From Roseovarius sp. (GTDB lineage: Bacteria; Pseudomonadota; Alphaproteobacteria; Rhodobacterales; Rhodobacteraceae), in assembly GCA_007125415.1 (NCBI GenBank), contig SLDH01000289.1, positions 1 to 16,212 of the forward strand: 16,212 bases of DNA. The letters are read 5' to 3'. This document shows, in pieces, positions 1 to 8,600 of the stretch. A program made the translations under genes and the position numbers. Numbering within the stretch: the first letter of the stretch is position 1; each line of letters opens with the position of its first letter. Below the pieces are notes generated by a model. That model was given only the letters and a program-made list of their open reading frames with translations, was not told the DNA's origin and ran no database searches.

Positions 1-135
1 GCAAGGCGCCCTCCCGGGGGGAGGTCGGGCGCGGCCCGGGCCGCTACGCGGCTGTTCCGGGCCATGGGAAACATCGGCGACCGTCGGCCAGGGGCTCGAC
101 GCCGCCAGAGGGCTTCTTGTGTCAGGTGACGAACA
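1..135. other. Left-edge non-coding stretch with GC-rich palindromes
   Basis: This stretch lies beyond the stop codon of the minus-strand deacetylase gene. It contains a short hairpin (CCTCCC, loop GGG, GGGAGG, bases 10-24) and a perfect 14-base palindrome GCGGCCCGGGCCGC (31-44). Neither is followed by a T-run in either direction, so neither is a textbook terminator, though they could end transcription of the minus-strand operon. A plus-strand frame is open from the window edge to a TAG at 137-139 and could be the tail of a convergent gene. Its translation is Gly/Arg/Pro-rich and not recognisable, so I do not call it. Confidence 0.4.
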
Positions 136-1281
136 TTAGCCCGCGGGGTTCTTCCACGCTCCCTGTGCATCGAGCAGGGGGTGGCGCGCGATCAACGCGT
201 CCACCGTCGCGCGTGCCAGCGCCGGATCTTCTGGGTAGAAACCCAATGGATCATCCAGATCAAGCGGCTGCCCGAGAAAGCCCAGTGCCGTGGCATAGGC
301 GCAAAAGCCGGTATAGGCCACATTGTAACCCCCTTCCTGCACGATCAGCAGCCGGCCATCGCAAAGCTCTTCAGCGGCGCGCGCCACGATATCGGCGAGG
401 CGATGAAACCCTTTCAGATTCAACAGGTTACGCCCGTTCGGATCAAACTGGCTGGCATCCTGCCCGTTGGAGACGATGATGAGGTCCGGCCCGTAGGCCC
501 GCAAGGCCGGCACCACGATCTCGGTCATCATCGCTTCATAGGCGCCATTTCCAGCGCCAAAAGGCACGGGCAGGTTGATGTTGTAGCCCGTCCCGGTGCC
601 AGTTCCGATCTCATCGACCTCGCCGGTCTGCGGATGCGACGCCGGTGACCATGCGCCGTGGTTCATATGCATCGAGATCGTCAGGACATCGGTGCGGTCA
701 TAAAAGCCTTCCTGTGTCCCGTTGCCGTGATGCACATCCCAATCGACCACGGCCACCCGCGAAAGACCCCTCGCCTGTGCCTGCAGCGCGGCCATGGCAA
801 CCCCGTTCAGGAAGCAGTAGCCATCGGCGACATCGGCCGCCGCATGGTGCGAGGGGGGGCGAACAATCGCATAGCTCATACGCCCCTTGCCGCCGGGCCC
901 CTCGGCCATCACGTTCTCGAGCGCGGCCAGCGCCGTGCCCGCACCGGCGCGCACGCCTTTGAGCCCGCCCGCCGGAAGATGGGTGGTATCGGTGAACCAC
1001 CTGCCTTCCACATCGCCGGCCTTTAGTTCCTCAAGATAGGGTTCGGTATGAAAGGTCAGGATTTCCGCATCGGTTGCATGGCGCCCCTCATGCCAGCGAA
1101 AGCGTCCGGCGGACGGGCCGCGCGACATCACCGAATGCACATTGGCGATCCGGTCAGGCCCTTCGGCAAAGGGAATCTGGACATCCAGCAGCGGAGAGGG
1201 CACCCGCTCGAACAGCCCATCCGGCGACCGCATGGAAAGCACATCGGGGTGAAAGAAGACATCAAGCGTATCAGCAGCCAT
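136..1281 (-). CDS. Class II histone deacetylase / acetylpolyamine amidohydrolase family protein
   Basis: A 381-residue zinc-dependent amidohydrolase of the arginase/deacetylase fold. Family members remove acetyl or similar acyl groups from amines (acetyl-lysine, acetylpolyamines) in the cytoplasm. The catalytic set is visible and intact: RPPSHHA with the His pair H145/H146; VDWDVHHGNGTQ, giving D180 and the zinc ligands D182 and H184; SNGQDASQFDP with the third zinc ligand D275; and QEGGYN with the transition-state tyrosine Y319. No signal peptide is present. The ATG at 1281 is preceded by a good GAGG ribosome site 7 bases upstream. It starts 22 bp after the stop of the M24-family gene on the same strand, so the two are probably co-transcribed, this gene second. 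Bacteria lack histones in the usual sense, so the substrate is probably a small N-acylated metabolite (inference). The family call is certain; the substrate is not. Confidence 0.93.
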   Translation of the reverse strand: MAADTLDVFFHPDVLSMRSPDGLFERVPSPLLDVQIPFAEGPDRIANVHSVMSRGPSAGRFRWHEGRHATDAEILTFHTEPYLEELKAGDVEGRWFTDTTHLPAGGLKGVRAGAGTALAALENVMAEGPGGKGRMSYAIVRPPSHHAAADVADGYCFLNGVAMAALQAQARGLSRVAVVDWDVHHGNGTQEGFYDRTDVLTISMHMNHGAWSPASHPQTGEVDEIGTGTGTGYNINLPVPFGAGNGAYEAMMTEIVVPALRAYGPDLIIVSNGQDASQFDPNGRNLLNLKGFHRLADIVARAAEELCDGRLLIVQEGGYNVAYTGFCAYATALGFLGQPLDLDDPLGFYPEDPALARATVDALIARHPLLDAQGAWKNPAG

Positions 1282-1303
1282 GGCTTTTCCTCACCTCGGG
1301 GTT

Positions 1304-2512
1304 TCAGACCTTCACCAGTGTGCGCGGCAGCGACGAGAGCACTTCGAGCCCCGTCTCCGTCACCAGCAGTGAATCGATATAGGCCGCCCCGGAGCCGCCG
1401 GCCCAGTTCTCGGTATCGTCGAACTGGCCCTCGAAATTGAACACCATGCCGGGCTTCATCTCGAAATCCGGCGCGCCCGCACGCGGATCGACCCAGATCT
1501 CCCCCACCCAGTCAGGCGGCATCGAGATGCCAAGGGAATATCCGCCGATGAACCAGACATTCTCGCGCAGTCCATTGGCATCGGTGGCCGCGTCACCCAC
1601 CTTCTGCACCTTGCTCAGAAGGTCTCCGGGGCCGGTCTGCTCGACAATGGCGTCGATCGTGGCGGAGGCCCTTTCCATCAGATCATACCAGCGGTGATCC
1701 ACCTCCCCGAGCGCGAAGGTGCGGTTGAGATTGACATGGTAGCGATGCAGGCAGCCGCAGAAATCGACGAAAACAAGCTCGTCATTGCCAACGCGGCGAT
1801 GCTGGGCGGGGCTGTGATGGGTGCCCGCACGGGTGCCCGATCCGACCATCGTGCGGATTGAGGGATCACCCCCGCCGGCCCGCATCATCGTGGCCATGAT
1901 CTCGGCCTGAATCTCGGTCTCCATCACGCCGGGTGCGATGATGTTTCGTGCGGCTGTCATGGCCTGATCGGCAATGGCGGCCGCCTGCCGGATGACGGCA
2001 ACCTCTTCATCCGATTTGTAGAGCCGGATATGCTCGACAAGGCTTGACGCATCGCTGACCGTCATGCCGCGCGCCTTGAACGCCGTTTCAACCATGCGCA
2101 GGGTGTCATGATGCGGCGAATACCCCCAGAATTGCATCCCGATCTTGCGGTCGTTCATCCCCCGTTCGGCCAGCGCATCGGCGATCTCGCCGGCATTGTC
2201 CTTCGGGACAAATCGGGACATCCAGGCAACGTCCGTGATCTCGGGCGTCGTCTCCACCATGGTCCGGTGCGCGGGCGAGTCGAAGAACGTGGTCGCGCCG
2301 TCCTCGGCCCGCACGAAGCAGGATGTCATGCACCTCAGGTGATACCAGATCATGTCATAGCCGGTCAGGTAGTAGATATCGGCCGGATTCGTGAGCAGGA
2401 TCCCGTCAAGACCCTGCGCCTGCAGGGCGGCCGACACTTTCGCGCGGCGCGCGCGATACTCTTCCGGGCTGAAGGGCTGCTCCCAGTCACAGGTATAGGG
2501 CTGTCGCGACAT
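1304..2512 (-). CDS. M24 family (creatinase/prolidase-fold) protein, probably metal-independent
   Basis: A 402-residue protein with the two-domain pita-bread architecture: a creatinase-type N-terminal domain (about 15-160, including the LTGYD region) and an M24 catalytic domain (about 168-395). Where metallopeptidases carry Asp, Asp, His, Glu, Glu, this protein has D250 (FVDF), N261 (VNLNRTF), Y325 (GGYSLGIS), E361 (NFEGQF) and I379 (YIDSLLVT), so three ligands are lost. That resembles metal-free creatinase more than aminopeptidase P, and the THHSPA stretch (231-236) may supply a creatinase-like catalytic histidine. The start at 2512 is chosen because a GGAAGGAAA ribosome site precedes it; the frame stays open to 2599, and that alternative would add 29 residues. 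It is the first gene of an operon with the HDAC-like amidohydrolase 22 bp downstream. A creatinase-like or ectoine-hydrolase-like C-N hydrolase on a small molecule is likely. I cannot name the substrate. Confidence 0.88.
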   Translation of the reverse strand: MSRQPYTCDWEQPFSPEEYRARRAKVSAALQAQGLDGILLTNPADIYYLTGYDMIWYHLRCMTSCFVRAEDGATTFFDSPAHRTMVETTPEITDVAWMSRFVPKDNAGEIADALAERGMNDRKIGMQFWGYSPHHDTLRMVETAFKARGMTVSDASSLVEHIRLYKSDEEVAVIRQAAAIADQAMTAARNIIAPGVMETEIQAEIMATMMRAGGGDPSIRTMVGSGTRAGTHHSPAQHRRVGNDELVFVDFCGCLHRYHVNLNRTFALGEVDHRWYDLMERASATIDAIVEQTGPGDLLSKVQKVGDAATDANGLRENVWFIGGYSLGISMPPDWVGEIWVDPRAGAPDFEMKPGMVFNFEGQFDDTENWAGGSGAAYIDSLLVTETGLEVLSSLPRTLVKV

Positions 2513-2682
2513 GATCGTTTCCTTCCACATGCAAGAATTGACCGCATCAGTATCATGCGGCTTTCCCTGCTGCGAAAGATCGAAATTTTCGTATGTCACG
2601 CAAAGCAGATTCGCTTCTGCCAGCCGCGCTCGGAACAGCTATCGAGCGCTCACGGCCCCCGCACCCCTGCGCGCCCGGATGC

Positions 2683-2970
2683 TCAGCTCAGCCGCTTCCA
2701 CGCATCCTTCATGGCCTTGGACATGTCATCCCATGCCTTGTCCACACCGCCCTTGATGTCCGTCCACGCCGCCGATTGGGCCTCACGCATCTCGGCAAGC
2801 CTGGCTTCCATGTCATCGCGGTATTTGCGAAGCTCGTCGATCTGCTGCTGATACCGGATTTGCGCATCTGCACCGGCCTCCTTGGCCTGCGCCCGCAGCT
2901 TGTCGATATCGGCCTGCCATTCTTCCAGCTTGGCTTCAAGTTTGCGCTCATAGGCTTCTTTGTCCGACAT
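2683..2970 (-). CDS. Small coiled-coil protein, sll1863-type stress-response family
   Basis: A 95-residue, highly charged and almost wholly helical protein. Residues 3-65 are rich in Glu, Lys, Arg, Leu and Gln in a coiled-coil pattern. The C-terminal part carries an 11-residue repeat with an Ala-Trp pair at 68-69, 79-80 and 90-91, which would put a Trp stripe along one helix face. No signal peptide or membrane segment is present. The resemblance is to short coiled-coil proteins annotated after Synechocystis sll1863; that match is from memory of composition and length, and the biochemical role of the family is unknown. The ATG at 2970 has an AAAGGA ribosome site about 10 bases upstream. It is divergent from cioA, with 235 bp between their starts, and lies 170 bp upstream of the M24 gene on the same strand, far enough to be a separate transcript. 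Confidence 0.78.
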   Translation of the reverse strand: MSDKEAYERKLEAKLEEWQADIDKLRAQAKEAGADAQIRYQQQIDELRKYRDDMEARLAEMREAQSAAWTDIKGGVDKAWDDMSKAMKDAWKRLS

Positions 2971-3145
2971 TGATCAAATCCTTTCGTCATGGGTTTCGTT
3001 CGCGCGGTCTTGTCAAATCCGCTATATCATCGTTGAGGTATGCAGGCGACGCTGCGCTTTCAACCGCTACCTGCCGGGCCTTGCCCTCCTGGAGAGGCCC
3101 GGAGCGCTGCCGCGGCACAAGGCTGCGGTTCGCCGTCGCAGACAA

Positions 3146-3173
3146 GTGACAACGGGGGGATTTCACCTATCTG
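3146..3173 (+). promoter_or_regulatory. Weak sigma-70-like promoter candidate ahead of cioA
   Basis: GTGACA (3146-3151, 5/6 to TTGACA) and TATCTG (3168-3173, weak -10) are separated by 16 bases, 33 bp before the cioA ATG. This is the best candidate I see in the 235-bp gap between the divergent coiled-coil gene and cioA. No spaced FNR/Anr palindrome (TTGAT-N4-ATCAA) is evident in the gap, although bd-type oxidases are often regulated by oxygen. The -10 match is poor. Confidence 0.25.
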
Positions 3174-3205
3174 TAAGCACACCAAACAACCGTCTGAGTA
3201 GTTCA

Positions 3206-4594
3206 ATGGACACGCTTTTGCTCTCCCGCATACAGTTCGGGGCCAACATATCCTTTCACATCCTCTTCCCCACGATCACGATCGCGCTGGGCTGGGTGCT
3301 GCTTTATTTCAAGCTGCGCTTCAATCGGTCGGGTGATCGGAAATGGATGCGCGCCTATGGGTTCTGGGTGAAGATCTTCGCGCTCAGCTTCGCGCTCGGC
3401 GTTGTCTCCGGCATCACCATGTCCTTCCAGTTCGGCACCAACTGGCCCGGCTTCATGGAAATTGCGGGCAATGTGGCGGGGCCACTTCTGGCCTACGAGA
3501 TCATGACGGCCTTCTTTCTGGAAGCGGTGTTTCTCGGCATCATGCTCTTCGGGGTAAGCCGTGTGCCCGGCTGGCTGCACACGCTGGCCACTTTCCTGGT
3601 GGCTTTCGGCACCACCATGTCGGCGTTCTGGATCCTGGTGCTGTCAAGCTGGATGCACACACCCGCAGGGTTCGAGCTGCGTGACGGGGTGGTTCATGCC
3701 ACCAACTGGCTGGAGATCATTTTCAGCCCGTCCATGCATTACCGTCTTGCGCATATGCTGCTGGCCAGCGGTCTCACCGTGGCGTTTCTGCTCGCGGGCA
3801 TCAGCGCCTACCGCTGGCTGCGCAATGACCGTGGCACGGATGTGCGCGCCGCGATGGTGACCGGGCTGAGCCTTGGTGCCCTGCTGATCCCGGTGCAGAT
3901 TTTCGTCGGGGATCTCCACGGGCTCAACACGCTCGAGCACCAGCCCGCCAAGGTGGCGGCGATGGAGGGCAACTGGGAGACAGGCGGCAATGTGCCCCTG
4001 CTGCTCTTTGCCGTGCCCGACGAGGCGGCGCGGACGAACCATTTCGAGATCGCTATCCCGCATGGGGCCTCACTCATCCTGACGCATTCGCTCGACGGCG
4101 AGGTGCCCGGGCTCAACGATTTTGTCACCGAGAAGGGCGAGGTGCTGCACCCGCCGGTGGCACCTGTCTTCTACGCGTTCCGCGTGATGGTGGGCACCGG
4201 GCTGGCCATGCTGCTGGTCAGCTGGGTCGGCGTGGGCATGATGCTCTGGCGCCGCCGGGGGGTGGAGGCGCTGCCGCGGCCCATGCTCTGGGCGATGGTG
4301 CCCTTCGGTTTCAGCGGCTGGGTGGCCACCCTCGCGGGCTGGTACACCACCGAGATCGGCCGCCAGCCATGGCTTGTCACCAATGTGATGACCACGGCCG
4401 AAGCGGTGGCCGATGTGCCCCCCGCCATGGTAGCGAGCACCCTTGCGGTCTATCTTGCCATCTATGTGCTGCTGCTTGTGGCCTATATCAGCGTCATCTT
4501 CCATCTTGCGCGCAAGGCCGGTGAAACGGGCGCTGCCAAGCCTGACGCGGGCGTGATGCGCCCCGGCATGGGCGCGCGGCTGCCTGCGGAGTGA
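3206..4594 (+). CDS. cioA: Cytochrome bd-type (cyanide-insensitive) ubiquinol oxidase subunit I
   Basis: A 462-residue membrane subunit (about nine helices) that oxidises quinol and carries the haems of a bd-type oxidase in the cytoplasmic membrane. Visible residues: H18 (haem b595 ligand), E98 and E106 in AYEIMTAFFLE, H183 and M328 (haem b558 ligands), K249 and E254 of the quinol loop (AKVAAMEGNWET), and the signature GWYTTEIGRQPW (378-389). At 462 residues, against about 520 in E. coli CydA, the Q-loop lacks its C-terminal insertion, which is the CIO-type short Q-loop. The ATG at 3206 is chosen because it begins the conserved MDTLLLSRIQFGANISFH terminus. The frame is open further upstream to 2960, but that would overlap the divergent coiled-coil gene and add residues with no family match. 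The ribosome site before 3206 is weak. cioB follows after 6 bp. Equally annotatable as cydA. Confidence 0.96.
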   Translation: MDTLLLSRIQFGANISFHILFPTITIALGWVLLYFKLRFNRSGDRKWMRAYGFWVKIFALSFALGVVSGITMSFQFGTNWPGFMEIAGNVAGPLLAYEIMTAFFLEAVFLGIMLFGVSRVPGWLHTLATFLVAFGTTMSAFWILVLSSWMHTPAGFELRDGVVHATNWLEIIFSPSMHYRLAHMLLASGLTVAFLLAGISAYRWLRNDRGTDVRAAMVTGLSLGALLIPVQIFVGDLHGLNTLEHQPAKVAAMEGNWETGGNVPLLLFAVPDEAARTNHFEIAIPHGASLILTHSLDGEVPGLNDFVTEKGEVLHPPVAPVFYAFRVMVGTGLAMLLVSWVGVGMMLWRRRGVEALPRPMLWAMVPFGFSGWVATLAGWYTTEIGRQPWLVTNVMTTAEAVADVPPAMVASTLAVYLAIYVLLLVAYISVIFHLARKAGETGAAKPDAGVMRPGMGARLPAE

Positions 4595-4600
4595 TCCCCG

Positions 4601-5614
4601 ATGATGACCTTGTTTGGAGACCCCGAAATCTGGCTGCCCGTGGCCTTTGCCGCGATGATGGGCCTTTCGATTCTCGTCTATGTCTGCCTTGACGGGTTCG
4701 ACCTGGGGGTGGGGCTGCTCTTTCCCTTTGCCGAGGGCGATGAGAAGGACAGGATGGTCGCCTCCATCGGCCCGTTCTGGGATGCAAATGAAACCTGGCT
4801 GGTGTTGGCCATCGGCATCCTGCTGGTGGCCTTCCCTGCCGCCCATGGCACGATCCTGACCGCGCTTTATCTGCCGGTGGCGGTGATGCTCGTGGGGCTG
4901 ATCCTGCGCGGTGTGGCATTCGAGTTTCGCGCAAAGGTCGCGCCCGAGCGCAAGGCACGCTGGAATCACGCCTTCCATGCCGGCAGCCTGATGACATCGC
5001 TCAGCCAGGGCTACATGCTGGGCATGTATGTGATGGGGCTCCAGATAACCTGGTTCACCCTCGCCTTTTCGCTCTTGACGGCGATGTTCCTGACGGTGGC
5101 CTATTCCTTCATCGGGGCGACCTGGCTCATCCTGAAAACCGACGGGGCGTTGCAACGCAAGGCGGTAGGCTGGTCACGAGGCGGCATCTGGGGCGTGGTG
5201 CTCGGCATGGGCGCCATTTCGCTGGCCACACCGCTGGTGAGCCCGCGCATCTTCGAGAAGTGGTTTTCAGTGCCCGAGATCTTTCTTCTCATGCCGCTGC
5301 CGCTGATGGCCGGCGGGCTGATCGTGCTTTTGTGGCTGCTGCTCCGTCAAATGCCCAAATCCGATGACAGGCTTGCCTGGGCGCCCTTCACGGTAACCAC
5401 CATCCTTTTTGCGCTGGGCTTTTTCGGCATGGCCTATTCCTTCTATCCCTACGTGGTGCCCGAGACGCTGACCATCTACGAGGCGGCCAGCGCGCCCGAA
5501 AGCCTGGTCATCATCTTTGCAGGCACACTTTTCGTGTTGCCGATGATCGCCGGCTATTCGGTGCTGTCCTACGTGATATTCCGCGGCAAGGCGACGGAAC
5601 TGCGCTACGACTGA
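4601..5614 (+). CDS. cioB: Cytochrome bd-type ubiquinol oxidase subunit II
   Basis: A 337-residue, eight- to nine-helix membrane protein that pairs with CioA to form the oxidase heterodimer. Family marks are LDGFDLGVG near residue 31 in helix 1, GPFWDANETWLV (about residues 57-68), and RGVAFEFR (about 103-110). The length is normal for the CydB/CioB family. The start is the first of two adjacent ATGs (4601 and 4604). A GGAG ribosome site inside the end of cioA (4588-4591) is 9 bases from the first ATG, and the intergenic gap is 6 bp, so translation is likely linked to cioA. No CydX-like micro-ORF follows; the next 75 bases are hairpins. No cydDC haem/thiol exporter lies nearby, so those assembly factors must be elsewhere. 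Equally annotatable as cydB. Confidence 0.96.
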   Translation: MMTLFGDPEIWLPVAFAAMMGLSILVYVCLDGFDLGVGLLFPFAEGDEKDRMVASIGPFWDANETWLVLAIGILLVAFPAAHGTILTALYLPVAVMLVGLILRGVAFEFRAKVAPERKARWNHAFHAGSLMTSLSQGYMLGMYVMGLQITWFTLAFSLLTAMFLTVAYSFIGATWLILKTDGALQRKAVGWSRGGIWGVVLGMGAISLATPLVSPRIFEKWFSVPEIFLLMPLPLMAGGLIVLLWLLLRQMPKSDDRLAWAPFTVTTILFALGFFGMAYSFYPYVVPETLTIYEAASAPESLVIIFAGTLFVLPMIAGYSVLSYVIFRGKATELRYD

Positions 5615-5620
5615 GCGGGG

Positions 5621-5689
5621 CCGTTTTCCATCCGGAAAACGGTCCGGAAAACAGACGTTTTCCGATCCTGAATTCGTCGCGAATTCAGG
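5621..5689. repeat. Three tandem hairpins (palindromic repeat / bidirectional terminator)
   Basis: Three adjacent perfect inverted repeats fill the gap between the convergent cioB and oxoprolinase genes. (1) CCGTTTTCC-ATCC-GGAAAACGG, 5621-5642. (2) CGGAAAAC-AGAC-GTTTTCCG, 5645-5664. (3) CCTGAATTCG-TCG-CGAATTCAGG, 5667-5689. The arms of hairpins 1 and 2 share the same GGAAAAC core, so alternative pairings are possible. The third overlaps the TGA stop of the oxoprolinase gene (5685-5687). None has a long downstream U-tract. The position between two 3' ends fits a bidirectional terminator. The compound structure also looks like an interspersed REP/BIME-type element (inference). Confidence 0.75.
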
Positions 5690-8600
5690 CCCGTCCCCAG
5701 CCGCCGCCGCCGGGCGTTTGCATGCCGAAGACGGAGCCCGCTGGCAAATCGATCTCGTCATTGCCGACAAGGTCCCTGACGGTGCCATCGGGCAACTCCG
5801 CCCAGTTGCGGCCCACCGCACCCGGCGCGCCGCCCTCGGCACCGAAGGGCGGGACGATCCGGTGCGAACACAGCGTGGTCACGGTGACAGGTTTCAGAAA
5901 CCGCATCCGCCGGCGCACGCCGTGGCCGCCGCGCCAGCGGCCGGCCCCGCCCGAACCTTCGCGGATGCCAAACTCCTCCAGCCGAACGGGAAAGCGTTTT
6001 TCGAGGATCTCCGGGTCGGTCATGCGGGTATTGGTCATGTGGCTCTGCACCCCGTCACAGCCCTCAAAGCCGGGCCCCGCCCCGGTGCCCCCGGCGATGG
6101 TTTCGTAATTCTGGAAGATGTCATTGCCCCAGACGAAATTGTTCATCGTCGCCTGTGATCCGGCCATGACACCCAGGGCCCCCAGAAGCGCATTGCACGC
6201 CGCCTGGCTCACTTCCGTATTCCCCGCGATCACCGCCGCCGGATAGGCCGGATTGAGCATCGAGCCTTCGGGCACGATGATCCGGAGTGGCTTGAGGCAG
6301 CCCTGATTGAGCGGGATATCCGCGCCCACCATGGCGCGGAACACGTAAAGCACCACCGCATCGCAGATCGACCGGGGCGCGTTGTAATTGCCCTCGTGCT
6401 GCGGCGAGGTGCCGGTGAAATCGATCGTGGCGCTGCGGCTTTCCCGGTCCACCCGGACCCGCACCTCGATCCTTGTGCCGATATCCATCTCGTAACTGAA
6501 AGCGCCATCGCGCAACCTGTCGATCACACGGCGCACGCTTTCCTCGGCATTGTCCTGAACATGGCCCATATAGGCGCGCACCACATCCGCGCCATAGGTC
6601 TCGATCACCTTGAGCAGTTCCTGCCGTCCGGTGACATTCGCGGCGACCTGCGCCTTCAGATCCGCCATGTTCTGCGGCACGTTCCGGCAAGGGTAGCGCC
6701 CCGACCGAAGCGCCGCTTCGGCGCTTTCCTCCAGAAAGCGGCCCTGATCGACGAGCTTCACATTGTCGATGAGCACGCCTTCCTCGTCGATATGCGTGCC
6801 ATCGGGTGGCGCGCTGCCCGGGGTGCGCCCGCCGATATCGGCATGATGCCCCCGGCTCCCCAGCCAGAAGGCCGGCTTTCCGTCCACGAAGACGGGCGTG
6901 ATCACGGTCACATCGGGCAGATGCGTGCCGCCATTATAGGGCGAGTTGAGCATATAGGCGTCGCCCGGCCGCACATCGGGGTTGAGCCGCTGGATCGTCT
7001 TCACGCTGTCTGACATGGAACCCAGATGCACCGGCACATGCGGCGCGTTGGCCACCAGATCGCCCTTTTCGTCAAAAATGGCGCAGGAAAAATCCAGGCG
7101 TTCCTTGATGTTGACCGACCATGACGTGTTGGCGAGTGTCGCCCCCATCTGGTCTGCCACGGACATGAAAAGATTGTTGAAAACCTCCAGCAGCACCGGG
7201 TCGGCCTGTGTACCAGCCGCGCCCTCGCGCGCCTTGGCACCGATACGTTCCATCAAGAGGTTGCCCATCGCATCGAGCCGTGCAGCCCATCCCGGCTCGA
7301 CCACGTTGGTGCCCGTGGGCTCGGTGATCACCGCCGGACCCCGGATCATCTCGCCGGGCGCCAGGTTGTCGCGGGCAAAGAGCGGCACCTCCTGCCGCGC
7401 GCCGTCCAGATGCAGCATGATGCGTGCCAGCGGTGCGCCATCACCATCGGGCAACGCGGCAACAGGGGTCTGTCCGGTAGCGCCCACCGCCTCGACGCTC
7501 AGCATGTCAAGAAGCACGTCGCGCTCGGGGCTTGCAAAGCCGAAACGCTGGCGATGCGCCGCCTCGAAATCCGCGCGCATGTCCTCAGCCGCGCCGAAGG
7601 GAACCTCCAGCGCCTGATGCGAGCCGTCATAGCGCAGATGCGCGTGTCTCTGCACGGTAATCCGGGTGATCCCCTGGCTGGCGACCTCCGCTTCGGCCTC
7701 CTGCGCGATCTTCGCCAGTGCCGTCTCGGCGGGTCCGATCTCCGACAGGGGAGCATCCATCTGGACCTCGCGCATTGCGCGTATCTCGGCGAGCCCCATG
7801 CCATAGGCCGACAGAACCCCCGCATGAGGATGGATCAGCACACGGCGCATGCCCAGCGCATCAGCCACGAGGCAGGCATGCTGGCCGCCCGCCCCACCGA
7901 AGCACTGCAGGGTATAGCCGGTCACATCATGGCCGCGCTGCACCGAGATCTTCTTGATCGCATTGGCCATGTTCTCCACCGCGATGCGCAAGAAGCCCTC
8001 GGCCATTTCTTCGGGCGCGCGGCGTGCCTCTCCGGTCTCCTCTGCGACCGTCTCCGCAAGCGCGTCGAACGCCTCGCGCACCGTATCCACATCAAGCGGC
8101 TGATCGCCCCCGGGGCCGAAGACATGCGGGAAATGTTCGGGTGAGAGCTTGCCCAGAATGACATTGCAATCAGTCACCGTCAGCGGCCCGCCCCGGCGGT
8201 AGCAGGCGGGGCCGGGATCCGCCCCGGCGCTTTCGGGGCCCACCTGAAAACGGCCATCCTCGAACTTGCAGATGCTGCCGCCGCCGGCTGCGACGGTATG
8301 AATATCCATCATCGGCGCGCGCATCCGCACGCCCGCCACCTCCGTCTCGAAGCTGCGCTCGTAGGCGCCTGCATAATGGCTCACATCGGTGGATGTGCCG
8401 CCCATGTCGAACCCGATGACCCGCTCATGGCCTGCCGCCTCGGCGGTCTTGACCATGCCGACGATCCCGCCCGCCGGGCCCGAGAGGATTGCATCCTTGC
8501 CCTGAAAAAGCTGCGCATCCGTGAGCCCGCCCGAGGATTGCATGAAGAAAAGTCCGTCACAGGCCCGCCCCAGATCGAGCGCACCCGCCACCTGATCCAC

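Noticed and set aside
1..139. Plus-strand frame open from the window edge to a TAG at 137-139
   Set aside because: The composition is Gly/Arg/Pro-rich over GC palindromes and there is no recognisable motif. It could be the tail of a convergent gene but cannot be supported.
2970..2977. TTGATCAA as an FNR/Anr site between cioA and the coiled-coil gene
   Set aside because: The half-sites abut, without the four-base spacer of TTGAT-N4-ATCAA, and the site overlaps the start codon of the coiled-coil gene.
3142..3153. ACAAGTGACAAC, present in reverse complement at 10758-10769, as a shared regulatory site
   Set aside because: Several 12-base matches are expected by chance in 16 kb on both strands, and no flanking similarity extends it.
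2960..3205. Longer cioA start at 2960
   Set aside because: It would overlap the start of the divergent coiled-coil gene and add 82 residues without family similarity. The conserved terminus begins at 3206.
4070..5155. 361-codon minus-strand open frame opposite cioA/cioB
   Set aside because: The translation is His/Gln/Gly/Arg-rich, typical of the reverse strand of membrane-protein genes, and the plus-strand genes are certain.
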